A stretch of 64,000 nt of DNA. Source: Aphrophora alni (taxonomy: Eukaryota; Arthropoda; Insecta; Hemiptera; Aphrophoridae). Both the position numbers and the translations under genes were made by a program. The notes under the pieces were generated by a model, which was not told the origin of the DNA, searched no databases, and worked only from the letters and a program-made list of their open reading frames with translations. Of this stretch, positions 12,758 through 25,355 are shown piece after piece. Positions within the stretch are counted from its first letter, which is position 1. Each line of letters begins with the position of its first letter. The DNA lies in contig OY740768.1 in assembly GCA_963513935.1 (NCBI GenBank), positions 64,150,786 to 64,214,785 of the forward strand, read 5' to 3'.

Positions 12758-13960
12758 CAAGGTTTGTTCGAAAAGTAAATTTTGTTTTTGTTTGGTGTGC
12801 GGAGGAGTGGGAGTAGTGGCGTGATCTTTGCACTGCTGCATAGCCTGGCTCAGCACGAGTCATTCAATGCTAGTGGGAAGGTTGTTCAAAATGGGTACTA
12901 CCATTGAACTGCCAAGTGTGTAGGCCTACAGTTATTCATTTTCTGTGTTTAAAGAATTGTTAGGCAGTAGACATTCATCACAAACTTTGACCAGTGTATG
13001 GAAAGAGCATTATGTGTGATGGTCTACTCAGTGATGGTTCTGAACAAAATGGTGCTCTTTGTTCCAAGATGGAAGGACTAACTAATGAAGGAAAACGTGG
13101 ATGACCATTATGTTGTGACAGATGAACTTTTTGAAAAGGTAAATGAGAAAATAGGGAAAAACGGCTTTTCAAATGGAATTATTGGACCTTTTTCCTCGGG
13201 TATCACAAACAGTTTTGCACAAAGTGGTAACTGACAAGCAAGACTAACACAAGTTTTGTGCAGGATGGGTGCCTAAACTCTCACTGATGACCACAAAATC
13301 AAAAGGATGGATGTGGCGCTAACTTTCCTGTTGTACTACGATGTGGAAGGTGATGAGACTTACATTTATTGGCTTTCTTAGGAGTAAAGTTAGGATCACA
13401 CGATCTTTTCCTCTACTTCACATATATTGTGACAGGCGATGGGACTTGGATGTTGTATGTTACATGGAGACAAAAAATCAGTCGATGAAATTAAGCCACA
13501 TTAGTTTGCTGCAAAAATATCTAAAGTGCCGACAAACATTTTGTCCAAGAAAACTCATGCCAACTGTGTTTTCGGACAGTAAAAGTATACTCCTGGTGGA
13601 TTTTATGGAGCGAGGAACTACTATAAACTACGCAATTTACTGTGACACTTTAAGGAAGCTGGGAAGGGCCATTTAGAACAAATGGCGTAAAATGTTAGGT
13701 ATATTGTTTCTGCAAGACAACAGTCAACCCACACAAGGCCTACTGTCTAATTTCAAATGGGATTAGACATATTACCATCATTCATACAGCTCTGATTTGG
13801 CTCCAATTGATTGTCACCTTTTCCTGGCTTAAAACAATAATGGTTAGAGCCACAGCACACAGTAGTCCAGAATTCAAAAACCTGGCTAAAACCTAAAAAA
13901 AGAATTTTTGAATTGGGTATTTGCCCTATAACTTGACACCATGAATGTTCGGTTCAAACA
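12758..13960 (+). pseudogene. Mariner-like transposon, broken transposase
   Basis: The left terminus is CAAGGTTTGTTCGAAAAGTAAA at 12758, next to TA, the mariner target. A transposase follows in pieces on the plus strand. One piece near 13429 reads VTGDGTW, matching the first catalytic block GDETW with E changed to G; its Asp codon is 13438-13440. The frame shifts to LMPTVFSDSKSILLVDFMER then GTTINYAIYCDTLRKLGRAI (to about 13674). LFLQDNSQPT follows, equivalent to HDNARPH (Asp 13716-13718), then YSSDLAPIDCHLF, equivalent to YSPDLAPSDFHLF (Asp 13809-13811). The last two Asp codons are 31 codons apart rather than 35, and stops interrupt the frame, so the element is dead. The family's enzyme is a DD34D cut-and-paste transposase. 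Confidence 0.92.
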
Positions 13961-14175
13961 TTCCATTCTTTTGTGTTTACCATGTGGTAGAAAAAGCATA
14001 AGTAAACATGTTATTGAAAATGTTGCAACTTGTGTTTATATCAATATTTTTGATCAATTCAAAAAAGAGATATATAGAATAATTTCACATACCATTATAA
14101 TAATTATTTATAACAACAAAAATTAATGTATTTTTTGTGTGAAATTTAAAAGAAAAGTAGTATTTTTTAAATTAT

Positions 14176-14630
14176 AAAAGAGTAGTGGCGTGATCTTTGC
14201 ACAGATGCATAGACTAGCTCAGCACGAGTCATTCAATGCTAGTGGGAGGGTTATACAACCTGTTCTCCTGCCAATACTGTTGTTGAAAATGGATGTTACC
14301 ATTGAACTGCCAAGTTTGTGCTGTTATTTGTTTTCTGTGGGTAAAGAATTGTTAGCCAGTAGATATTCATCACAAACTTTGTGCAGTGTATGGAAAGAGC
14401 ATTATGAGTGATAGTTCTATTCAGTGATGGTTCTGAACAAAATGGTGCTTTTTGTTTTAAGATGGAGGGACTAATTAACGAAGAAAAATGTGGACGACCA
14501 TTATGTTGTGACAGATAAACTTTTTTTTTCTCAAGTATCACAAACAGTTTTGTACAAAGGGGTAATTGACAAGCAAGACTAACACATACAGCCTGGTTAC
14601 CTAAACTTCTCACTGATGACCATTTTATAT
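14176..14630 (+). pseudogene. Second mariner fragment, same subfamily
   Basis: It repeats the 5' part of the element at 12758. AGTAGTGGCGTGATCTTTGC and GCTCAGCACGAGTCATTCAA appear in both, followed by ATTGAACTGCCAAG and the sequence before the DNA-binding region. It lacks the terminus and has an internal deletion relative to the first copy near 14520. It ends in a short (TA)n run at 14626-14645. Only N-terminal transposase sequence is represented. Confidence 0.85.
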
Positions 14631-17600
14631 ATATATATATATATAAACTGCAGACCTAATGTTTTGCGAAAATAAATTTTGTGTTTTGGTCCTAATAATA
14701 TATTTTAAAACCATGAGTTTATATAAATTGTTGATAATAGTCTATAGCCTAAATCGAGTTGAGCTGTAGAACACTGCAAAATGACAGACACGCGTAATTG
14801 TAGATGCTGCGATTGCATAACATATTTTGTTCCGATTTCAACATTTATAGAGTCAATATTTGAAATCAAATAATAATATAAAGCAATATCCTGACTAATA
14901 AATAAATTGTCAATAAAGGTAGCCTAATAGTGTTAAGTTTATTTTTTTGAACAATCAGTTGTGAATATCTGCACCCAAATCATTTTTGCCACATTTTATA
15001 CTTGTTGGACAAAATTAGTTAATTTTAATATTATTTATGTTAATTAAATAAAAGAATTTACGTTCTCGAAATAAATTTTAAAATGTTGGAAAGAGAAAAA
15101 GTGATAGATAATAAATATATATCTATATAAAACAGAAAATGACAAACAATGAGAAAATCTTTTTTCAAAAGTTATGATTCTTTATTGAAAATGAAAATAT
15201 TATTTATAGTTTTGTTACATTAGGTTAACTTATGTTAAGTTATGAAATTTAAGGTAAAACAATAAAAAATAAACATATTAAACAAAACAATATATCTACT
15301 ATTAAAAGAGAGAAAAATTATATTGAATTAAAGTTTTTTAAATGTTTTTCACATGTAGGTTATTATGCATTGGAAACACCAAGGCTGTTTGTAAAATTCT
15401 ATCACTAGTATTACATTCCTACAATAATCCATAAACTTTTAAATCATAGCTTCCAGATTCCTGCCTATTGGACAATTATCTGAAGAGGCTCAAGAGTGAC
15501 CAAATAAATTGAGAAAGTAGTTTCGTAAAGAAAACTTACAAGAGAATTCTCAGGCTAATTCAATTATTGACTTTTTTGAGACTTGTGGATTCTTTGGATC
15601 CTTCGATTTATAGTTTACAGAAACTCCCTAAAAAAAAGATAAAATCTTTATCAGAGGAGGCAGTAGATATATTAGTTTTGACAAGTTCCACATCTACATT
15701 ATGTGATATTTCCAATTAGTCCGAGACATCCTAGGACAAAAAGGAGCATAACTTTGATGACAAACCCTGGGTACTTTTTGAGTTTTTTTACATTATGTAA
15801 CGATATCATGATCTCAACTAAATAAAACATCGCAATCATGAAATCTAATAATAAAATAACTTGAATAAAATAATAAATATAGAACAATGTTAAACAAATG
15901 AAGAGAGATGGCAGCTGCCGTCTGCAATTAAAAAATGTACGTGTTAGGTTACAATAGAACTAGGATTTCAAGAACCTTGAAGCAAACACGTGTGTACAAT
16001 AACGGAATTCTTGGAGTAGCAGAGTTTTTTTACTAAAAAAGAGAAATCAAGGGAAAACCAGCATCATAACAGTACTTCAGAAAAAACACAAAAACGCAAG
16101 GAGAAAGTGGGTCGGCAAATCGGAGACGTTTTCAAGCTTAAAAACACAACGGAAAGATTTAAAAACAACCACTAGAAATCGAGAAAGAACACATGTAGAG
16201 AAAGTTAGTAAAAATCCACGAATCAGCGAACAGGGCGCGAAAAACCAGTGTTCGAGAGAAGGAGGATTAAAAAATAGTTTCTTAGAGAGAGTCTTACAAG
16301 GGTCGCCGAGACGTAAGGTTGTGGACACAGCTAGACTGAGCTGTGTACCATAGAATTGTTTTAACAGCGAATAAGGGACTAGAAGTCTCTTTGTATTGAA
16401 AGGTTTGATAAGTTTTTAATTTAAAGTAGAGTCAAAGAAAATGAAGTTTTAAGTAATAACAGGAAGTTAGATTTGGAGTTCTGTGGAGTTTCTTAAAAAA
16501 AAAGCAGATCAAGAAAAGGAGTTTTCAATTCACCAGAGGCAAGGATATAAGTCATCGCAGAAAGGAGCTGGAAATTTGGAACAACTTCAGGGAGGGAGAG
16601 ACAACGTTATCACCAAAGAAGAAAGTGTTTTAAGCAGTGTGGTGTCTTTTAATAAAAAAGTAAATTAAAGTTATGTGTAGTGGAATAGTGCAAATCAACC
16701 GATCAGAAGGACCAGCAAATTGATAAGTACCAAACAAATTGTTAATTATTAAATTCATTTAGATTCGATTTCACTTTCAATTGAGCCATTAAAAAAAAAC
16801 CTATGACCCGAGATTAAGAGATTTTGTTGTTTTAAATTAATTTAAAAAACTGAGCTAGCCAAGATTTAAAAAAAATGATAAATGTTAATAATAAAATAAA
16901 GTAATAATTAAAATTGTAAAGAAATATAATAAATCAAAAGGAACTAATAATTTGCAGATACAAGTTTTAACAAGTGTTAAAATAAAGTAAATTTTGTATT
17001 TTTTAAAAATGTCTATTATAAATTAATTAAATTTAAGGAATGAATGAGGAATAAATGGTTTTTTTAGTTAAGTAAGAATTGATTTCATGTATATGTTTAT
17101 TGTTTGTAGTAATTTATTCAAGGATAAATTAAAAGAAAGAGTTTTTTATCCAGGTAAACGTTGTTTGTCAATGAGTTAATAATTATAAATTGTTCTTTTT
17201 AGTGTTTAAAATAAATAAATAAATCTAACATCTTAAATGTTATATTTGACACTCCAAAGTGTGGCTTTTAATTATAGGTAAATTAAAATATATAGCAAAG
17301 CTAAATCGCTTATGTTATATTTGGTCGCACAAAGTGTGGCTTGAAAAATTAAGTTAAATATAAATAAAATATAACAATCTAATGTTATAATTAATTTTAT
17401 AAGTTTTTTAGTTTCGTTCCTGATAATTAATATATGATTTGTGCAATGCAATTGTACTTTTGCACAATTATTTTAATTCATCATAACCTATTTTTACTCT
17501 TTATAAGTATAATTAAATAACATTTTCCAAAATTTCTCTGCTATATTAGATTCACCATTTTGTCTTTTCCAATTTTGAGATCAGATTCATATTCAGCATC

Positions 17601-17794
17601 CCCATAAACCCTAATATGTACACTTTTTGACTAAATTTATTAAAAATTACTAAAATTTGATCGCCATATTGGATCTGCTATCTTGAATTACACAAAATTT
17701 TAACAGATTTGTAATCAGCAACCCCAAAAACCATAATACTCTACTTTTGTATGTTTTTTAATCCATTTTCAGGAATTTAAATTTTGGGCCACTC

Positions 17795-18026
17795 TGCAGC
17801 AGTTTGAAAATGAGGAGGAGTCAGCGTATAGCTTAACTCAAGGAGTTCTGTGACAAGTGTATTAAAAACTTTTTAACCGATATGACAAGTGCCTTAATAC
17901 AGCCACATATTTGTTAACAAATAGGTAAAAATTGTAACTTTAATTTATGAATAATAAAAACCTCTAATTAATTGTAATGATTTCCTTTTCACAACATAAT
18001 CAAACTTACTTTCCGAACAGCCCTCA
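17795..18026 (+). pseudogene. Mariner 3' fragment with right terminus
   Basis: Translation near 17845-17900 gives decayed C-terminal transposase sequence: FCDKCIKNFLT in one frame and RYDKCLN in another. The latter resembles the family's closing RYDKCLN block. The sequence ends in CAAACTTACTTTCCGAACAG at 18001-18020, the imperfect inverse of the left terminus at 12758, followed by TA at 18027-18028. It may be the right half of the 12758 element, split by later insertions, or a separate copy. Confidence 0.75.
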
Positions 18027-18622
18027 TATTATATAATAATGATATCAATCAATCCGATGATTCTATTCTGGAACATATTCTGGCCTCAACAAAATGTCAC
18101 CATCAGATCCTATTTTTAGCAGCTTCCTTCACATCTCCCTAGGATTTATCCATATGACTTGTCTCTTTTAATATATATGTCCCCCATGTAACTCTGGGGC
18201 ATTGCTGGCATAGTTTCCCTGAGTTTCCACTCAAGTGCCATTCATACAAAAAAATTAGCAGGTCTTCTTAGAGTATGCTTAACCCACTCCTTTTACTGCT
18301 TGCATATTTCAATATGGATCAAGTCTGTAGTTTTTATTTTCTAATCTGGACTAGTTAGAAAATTCGTGGAATATATTGTAAATATTTATTTATGAATACT
18401 TATAACAATTGGGACATGTTTTTCATTATTTCCCAGTTTTGTTTTTATATGAAAGTAAGAATATTTAGTGCTGTTTTCATGAATATTTAGTGTTGATTGA
18501 ATAGACTCTTAAGCTCCAGATTCTGGCTTTCTGGATTCATAACTTATAAAATAATCAGTTTAGGTTGTATTAAATATAATATAGTGAGTACAAAATATAA
18601 TAAAAGAAGTTACTATTAATAC

Positions 18623-18813
18623 CTTGGCTGCCTCAACAAGTTTATAAAAAACATGGTAGTTGCGTTCCCCAGGACTTTGGAAAGTTATTCTTGATTGTTC
18701 CAGTAAATAATCTTGGATAATGCAGCCTTTAATCATCCACTTACTATCAAAACAAACTTGCATAAATTTTCCAAATCTGCTAGAGTTATCGTTCCGCACA
18801 GTTTTTGCATTAC
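18623..18813 (-). CDS. Unconventional myosin heavy chain, switch I exon (2nd visible)
   Basis: The exon is 191 bp: two bases complete the Gly codon split from the previous exon, then 63 codons (residues 85-148) ending in phase 0. Acceptor TTTTGTAG ends at 18814; donor GTATTA begins at 18622. It reads [20 protein letters not shown], then [12 protein letters not shown], then [25 protein letters not shown] (residues 92-99) is switch I, which contacts the nucleotide and Mg. The YLLE.SR..F...GERNYHVFY motif is shared by essentially all myosins. All are intact. Confidence 0.96.
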
Positions 18814-19741
18814 CTACAAAATAAAATTACATTTAATAATAAGTATGGTTGCTAATAGATCATTTCAATTTGAAATAATTCATGTTTATTTATAAATTTC
18901 AATGAATAATAAATTCTGTGATCAAAACCATTATTGAATTTTGACTGTCTAATGTTTTAGCTAGTGATGTGAATGACTTAAACGATTTTTTATACTTATT
19001 TAGGACAACTTTCTATTATTATCTAGATATTTTATTACAATTTAACACCCATAAGATTATCATCTTACATTTTTCATTTATCAATTTTACCTTAGCATCT
19101 AAAGTCAAAAAGAATTCAAAGCAAAAAATAATTACCAATCAAACATTTGAGATAAAATTATAAAACTAGATTGTCTTGGTTCCAATTTTTTCTAACTATA
19201 CAACCAATATATCATAAAAAATAAAATAATAAAATCATGATATCTAAATCAAATAATATGTAACAGTAATTTTTATACTTTACATTCCCAAATGGAAACC
19301 TACAGCCAAAATGTTGACACCAGACAAATTTAAAATTTCCAAAATAAACCCTCTCTAAATGGCTCCAAATTAAAAATAATAAATACCACTTATACTTAAC
19401 ATCATTCAAGGTTGTTTGGGAATAAAGCCTTATAGAAAAGGGCTTGATAAAATAATATTTCATTCATTGGTAATTAATACAATAGCAATAAGTTAGAAGG
19501 TCGTTGTGAAGAAATAATTAACTGAAAAAAAGTTCTTAATTGGATATCAAAACTAAGTTATTCTTAGATAACTAAAGCTAAAGGATAGAATCATGTCTAA
19601 ACACATTAACTTAAAATGAACTATATTCCTATATTGTACAGTTATTTTATTAAGAATCATGTTGTCATGTACACAAGAGTTGTCCTAGGACATCGATATG
19701 ACGTGCATCGTAAGTGTTGCGATACGATAAGTGATGTGTAA

Positions 19742-19744
<3 letters not shown>

Positions 19745-19801
<57 letters not shown>
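19745..19801. repeat. (TA)n microsatellite
   Basis: About 28 TA dinucleotides in a myosin intron, about 70 bp before a hammerhead-like motif at 19870. Confidence 0.98.
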
Positions 19802-19805
<4 letters not shown>

Positions 19806-19991
19806 GTGTTTTTATATTTTATGTTTTAATGTTGTTAACAATCTCAACTGAGTGAATAGAACTCTGAAGATGGAGCAGATGCTCTAAAAACGCGTTAGTG
19901 TTTAAAAAAAGAAGTCACCTGGCAGAAACCATATAAGGTTTTGTTAGTTATTTTATTAATCACAGAAACAAAAGAACAAACTTATCCTCAC

Positions 19992-20244
19992 CAAAAGCCT
20001 CCAGAATAGTGTTAGCTTCCAAGATCTGCTGCTCCACCCAAGTGCTGACATTACTTGTAACAGAACAAAGATACTGTAAAATAAACTTGGTGGTTTCTGT
20101 TTTTCCTGCTCCACTCTCACCAGATATAACACATGACTGATTGTTGTCCAAAGTCTGCAAGGATTTGTACGCAGACTCTGCCAATGCAAACACATGAGGT
20201 TCAAGACAACCCATCTTCTGTCCATGGTATTGGAAGACGTATTC
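19992..20244 (-). CDS. Unconventional myosin heavy chain, P-loop exon (first visible)
   Basis: The exon is 253 bp, 84 codons plus one base of a split Gly codon. Acceptor TTGATTTCAG ends at 20245; donor GTGAGG begins at 19991. It starts [20 protein letters not shown], the segment just before the ATP site. It then has the P-loop GESGAGKT (residues 42-49) followed by [10 protein letters not shown] and [13 protein letters not shown]. The P-loop binds ATP phosphates. The first Met in the frame is internal: the exon opens with codons upstream of it that match the family, so it is not a translation start. The preceding exon, which should carry a VNPF-like motif, was not found. The overall motor sequence resembles MyTH4-FERM-type myosins (class VII/X/XV/XXII); this class call is inference. 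Confidence 0.96.
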
Positions 20245-21192
20245 CTGAAATCAAATATACAATGTTTTAATTTATACAATTTTGGTTACTATATGTGATA
20301 TAATTATTGACATTTAATTTGAAGCCTTGGCAATTCAAACAAAGGAATTCCTTTGGGTTTTCACATTTAATAGTTTACATATTATAAAAGTTTTAAAAAA
20401 CCCTTTGCAGTAAAGGTCTTTGACGTTGATTGTTTGCACAGACCTAATGCACCAATTATATTGTTGGTCCTCTCAATTTTGTTTCACACCCTAATATAGT
20501 CAGTTTAATATATTATATTAACACTAAAAAATGTGGCATAGTATATTTGTTTTATTTTAATGGAATCTAAACTACTCATTTCTGAGAGAATTGTTGAACG
20601 CATGGTTACTGTTATTGTATATTTTAAATTCAGAGACAAATGCTCCATCCCATGAGCTGTGCTTAAGAAAATTCTACAATTGCTCTTCCAGATATAAGGT
20701 TTTTTCCCTAGAAAATACATGAAAAAGGATTGGTAAAAAAGGCCAAAGAGGTGGAATTTTGAACAGTCTCATATTTGTGAACCACTTACTATTTTATATA
20801 AAAGTTTAGAAAATTGACTAGAAAAGAAAAATTGTTAAATATGATAACAATAAGATCAATAATTCTATACATACTACTGTACCTAAAACCTATTTTAGAA
20901 AAGGTTCTACCAATAATCATGCATAAAAATTCATTTCACTTTTAACCCTTTATCTACCAATCATCTCGCTCGAGATAGTCGATGCCCTCTTCTTGACTGC
21001 TAATAGTTTTGACTGAAATGGTGGAACAAACGTTGTTTATAAGTGTTAATATCACCACATAAATTGTTCAAACAGCTTGTTTTTGGTTTCTATGTAAATT
21101 ATAAGAGTCCATCTTTTACACAATATAATATTGAGGAATTTTTTTTTACAGTAATGACACAGAATAAAGGGAAAATGCAAAACCACTCTCTT

Positions 21193-21254
<62 letters not shown>

Positions 21255-22412
21255 AGTGTATTCAATTCGAAAACCAATGATTTTAGTTAATTATTCTGTA
21301 ATATGATAGTATTATGTGCTCACTCATCAATTAGTGACATATTATATCAAGTGCGCCCGTCATATTTACCAGGATTGTGCTCTTATTAATTCAAATAACT
21401 TCTATATTTTATATATTTTCTTGTTTAACATACAATTTTTCATCCGTTGTATATAATAACATTAAAAATAATACAATCCCAAATTATAGTTTATACAACA
21501 CCAGAGTAAAAAACTTTGTAACATTCAAATTTTTTAACTTCTGTGAATTAAAAAATATAAAGTCTGGTAGTAATAGGGTAAAGGAATGAGGGAATGGATA
21601 CATAATGACATTGTTTTAGCAAAATTATCATAGTCTAAAAAATATATTTTGCAAAAAGAGAATGTTTGCAAAAGATAATACTAAACATTCATCCAGTTTA
21701 TACGCAGCACAATTAGATGCAAATTTCTTTCATTGTGGATCAACTTGTTTGCAGACCTTCATAATAATATAAGCAGATCGTCAAACTGCACAAAATATGC
21801 TATAAAGGACTAAAGTAGGATCTACAGAAGGAACCATTAAAAACAATTCAAACTCATGCAATTTCAAAATTATTTGATCATTACTTTAGAGTAACAATTA
21901 TATTCAATGAAGAGTAAAAACATGACTTATGTGAGTAATTTAAATAAAATTCTGGATTCCAACATATTTGTACATAAATGGATACAGATGGACTTGACAA
22001 GGTTTTGTAGGACATACATTTTTAAAAATTGATTTTTCGCAGAATTTTAAAATTTTGTTTATACTCTACTTTCTGAAGACGCTGAAAAATAAACTATAAA
22101 ACTTATACAGTCTTAAGTAGTTTTTTTTTTAAGTAATTATAAATATTGTAATATTACTTGTATGGTTGGTATTAGTGGACAATGCATAGTCCCTGATATG
22201 AAGGTGTTTGTAATAATTAGAATTTCTCAATTAGAAACTCACTGAAAACATTTGATTTTAAGGTATGGTGCGAGTAAACTCATTCATATTACACAAACTT
22301 TCCCATCTAACCTAACTAGTTGCAAATTCAGCATGGGCATGCTTCTATAATAAAGCAGATTTTTTGTTCTTAAATAATTAAAATGATTTAAAATAACTGC
22401 TTTTGAATGGTA
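20245..22412. other. Upstream myosin intron sequence
   Basis: AT-rich sequence with an (AT)n run at 21198-21251. The myosin exon preceding the P-loop was searched for on the minus strand (VNPF/INPY-type motif) and not seen. No other gene was recognised. Confidence 0.6.
21198..21251. repeat. (AT)n microsatellite
   Basis: About 27 AT dinucleotides. A plus-strand frame across it is a Tyr-Ile artefact. Confidence 0.98.
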
Positions 22413-22416
22413 ATTA

Positions 22417-24477
22417 TGTAGCATTTAAATCCAAAAAAGCACTTCCGCCATATAACTTAACTCATTTCGTAAATATACATTCTACTTTCCGTCGCTTGAC
22501 AGATGCTGGCATCTAGCGGCCCGCTCCTAAACCAAGCATCACCTGATACTTGAAACCAAAGTACATTTCGCCGGTCAAGCTAGCTTCTCGATTACCAGTC
22601 CACAGTCTACATGCGATAACAACATGGTCTACATTCTTCATAACTCCGCTAGTTAAAAGTTTTCTTCTTCTCTCAAAATTACCGTCTTTCTAAAACATCA
22701 TGTTAAATTACTAATTGTGCGCCTTAGTCTAATAATCTGGTTCAAAAATGTTAAAATTAACCATCATTTTCTCGGTACTACCTCACGTGATCTGCGACAG
22801 GATTTACCAGGTATTTCAACCTTACAGATTTTGTCATATTATAAATTTTGTTAATTTTTAAAATAATTTGTTAATTATCATGTATTCTTTAAAATATGTA
22901 TTTCATGTTTTATTCAATATTCTATTTCCTTTTGAAACTAAATGATTATAAAAATTTTCTTTTCTTAAAACATCATTTACAAAATCTTGCAAAGGCACAT
23001 TTTACGTTTTGAACATTTTTGTGAAATAAGTGCAAACTAGTGTTGAACATTGAATGATCAGAATATGAACATGTCAAATATAAAACAATTGAGGAAGTTT
23101 CTTCTAAATCAGAAAATTTCGTTTTACAAGCTTTTGCAAAATCTTACAAGTCTTATACAAGCTTTCTTTTAAACAAAATTAAAATATATATAAATAGATT
23201 TATAATAATCTAAGAAGCTTTTAAGTACCATCTTAACGAATTTCTGTTATACAATCAATTTTCTTTAATTTTGGCAAATAATCAGATATTTCTTTAATGA
23301 TGAACATTAATGCTAAAACATGTCTGATTTTGTACAGACACTAAAAGAACATGTTTTTTGCTCACAGCTAATATGCTGGTAGGACAAATAGGAGAAATTG
23401 GAGAAATAAAGAAATTCTTGTCTCACATTGCACAAACCAACGAAACATCCTAACAAGTTTCGTCCTGTTGGCAAAACACGTTTTTTTTGTATAACGTAAC
23501 CTCACATTTTCAAGTGCATAAAAGTGATGTCTTTTTCTACAGCTGACTTTACAGAACTTTAACTAACTCATTTTGTATATGTGCCTAAATTTACTTTCGC
23601 AAATATGTGTTCCTTAAGACTATTTTCTAAATGTAGACCTGTGTAGTTAATTATAAAATATATATATAAAACAATTATTGGGTGGAGCCTGCATGCAATT
23701 TTCGGTCCTAACAACCTCCAAGAGGTTAATTTCCAAATTAAAATAATTGACGTCAATTAACAAAATTTCAAAATTCTAAATTCCTTTTTTGTTTGTTTAA
23801 AATATATAAATTTATTTGGCCAATATAGTTTTTAAGAAATTTTTCAAACCAGTTATATTATGTATCTTTAGTTTAGTGATAAACATGTTAACTATAGATA
23901 TGATTTTTGAACTTAAAATATCAAACTCTTTTATATTTTGTTAAATTCTGTAATTGTTTAAAAAGAAACTATCATCTTATAAACTAAAAAGGGGGGGATA
24001 AGTTTTTTTCTTTTTTTTGAATCTTTTGATTAAATTTTTTTTTATTATTATACTTTTACATTAAGGGCGTATAATCTTTTTTTTTTGATTAATTATAATT
24101 CTGTGAATTATTAAGCTGTGCTCATTGTTTTTTTGTTAAATTTTTGTAACTATAAATATACATATTAAAAGGGGGGATAAATTTTTAGAATCTGTTGATT
24201 AAATTTTTTTTTCTAAATTATTATATGTTACAATTAAGGGCTTATAACTTTTACAATTTATGATATTGTTAATCATAAGTTTTTTTTATTGATGATTTGT
24301 GTCAGGATGTCTTTTGTTGTAAATGACAAAGTCTGAAGCGCCGAAATTTCCTTCTGCTTTCAATAAACTTGAGCCTTGTTAATTACTAAATTTGTCTTTG
24401 TCTTTTTTTATTTTTTCTTTTCAAACATTGTTACCATTTTGGTTCCGCCTTTATTAAATTTAAGTCCCCTGGTAACA
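22417..24477 (+). repeat. 5' LTR (2061 bp)
   Basis: It begins TGTAGCATTTAAATCC and ends CCCTGGTAACA. A polyadenylation signal AATAAA lies at 24362-24367. The first 400 bp is the most GC-balanced part; the rest is T-rich. The 62-codon minus-strand frame at 23568-23756 is duplicated in the other LTR simply because the LTRs match; it has no family resemblance. Confidence 0.95.
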
Positions 24478-24483
24478 TGTTTT

Positions 24484-24499
24484 TGGTAGCAGAGCGTGG
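24484..24499 (+). other. Primer-binding site, initiator tRNA-Met type
   Basis: TGGTAGCAGAGCGTGG begins 6 bases after the 5' LTR. Its first 11-12 bases are complementary to the 3' end of animal initiator tRNA-Met (...CUCUGCUACCA), as I know that tRNA; later bases match imperfectly. It would prime minus-strand DNA synthesis. Confidence 0.75.
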
Positions 24500-24815
24500 T
24501 TAGTTCTAAATCATAGAGTTGTTTATTTTAAATTCTGGAACCGTAGTTAATTTTCAAAATTTCGCATTGGAACTATCTAAATTTAAATTCAAAATTATTT
24601 TGTTAAACAAGGCTCATTTTTATGTTTTGCAGCTTTTCAAATACTGTACAACTGTTGCTGATGAAATTTTTTTTATTTAGTTTAAATATTTAAAGCTCTA
24701 TAAATCTATAGTCTCTTTTTTTTTATTATTTATTTATTTTTATAAACACTTACACAAAAACTTCTAAACCAATTTTGATAAATTTTTTTTATTATTATTT
24801 TGTCTGCTTAAATTT

Positions 24816-24847
<32 letters not shown>

Positions 24848-25190
24848 TTACATACACTGCACACGACTCATTCACTGAATTTGATCCAGACAGCGGGGTC
24901 ATTCGGGAATCCAAAAAAAATTTTAAATAAATAATAAAATCCAAAAATAGTTAAAAAACAAAAAAAAAAACAAAAAAATTTCAAAAACTCCTTCAAAAAT
25001 TTTCTCGAGTTTTCTTCCGTTGTCTGTATTGATTCATACTTACACACACACATATACACAACATCTACACTACATATAATACTTGAGTCTTTCTCTGGCT
25101 CTTTAATTTTTTTTTTGGGCATCTTCTTAAAAGAAATTTTTTTTAAATTACTTGGTTTATTTTTTTTAATAATTATCAGCAACAGTTAAG

Positions 25191-25355
25191 ATGGCAGTGG
25201 ATTTGCTGCGATTAGTGGACCCGTTAAAGAACACGGAGCTTGCCTTTGAATTTTTTGTTTTCGTCATCTTGAAAGGAAAATTATTTTTATTTATTTTTTT
25301 TAATTTTATCATCATGGCGGTGGACTGGTTGATGCAGATGGTGGCATCTGTTTGA
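25191..25355 (+). CDS. Possible small ORF in LTR element
   Basis: A 54-codon frame begins MAVDLLRLVDPLKNTELAFE, turns hydrophobic (FFVFVILKGKLFLFIFF) and ends VDWLMQMVASV. The first 20 codons have ordinary composition, unlike the surrounding homopolymers, and lie where a gag start would be expected. It could be a gag remnant or chance. No known domain was recognised. Confidence 0.2.
   Translation: MAVDLLRLVDPLKNTELAFEFFVFVILKGKLFLFIFFNFIIMAVDWLMQMVASV

Larger units (their letters stand above)
11540..18622. other. Largest myosin intron (7.1 kb), filled with mariner remnants
   Basis: This intron separates motor exons 2 and 3. It contains three mariner-derived segments listed separately. A block at about 15900-17400 has slightly higher G content, scattered short open frames and a repeated phrase (AAAGTGTGGCTT at about 17258 and 17331); it was not assigned to any family. 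The rest is plain AT-rich DNA. Confidence 0.8.

Noticed and set aside
20725..20745. Minus-strand TNPF near 20735 as the upstream myosin exon
   Set aside because: Surrounding codons are not myosin-like and the frame closes quickly.
23568..23756. 62-codon frame present twice (also 27737-27925) as a conserved gene
   Set aside because: The duplication is explained by the matched LTRs; the sequence has no protein family character.
24330..24350. CTGAAGCGCCGAAA in the LTRs as a hammerhead core
   Set aside because: There is no room for stem II between CTGAAG and GAAA; only a superficial resemblance.
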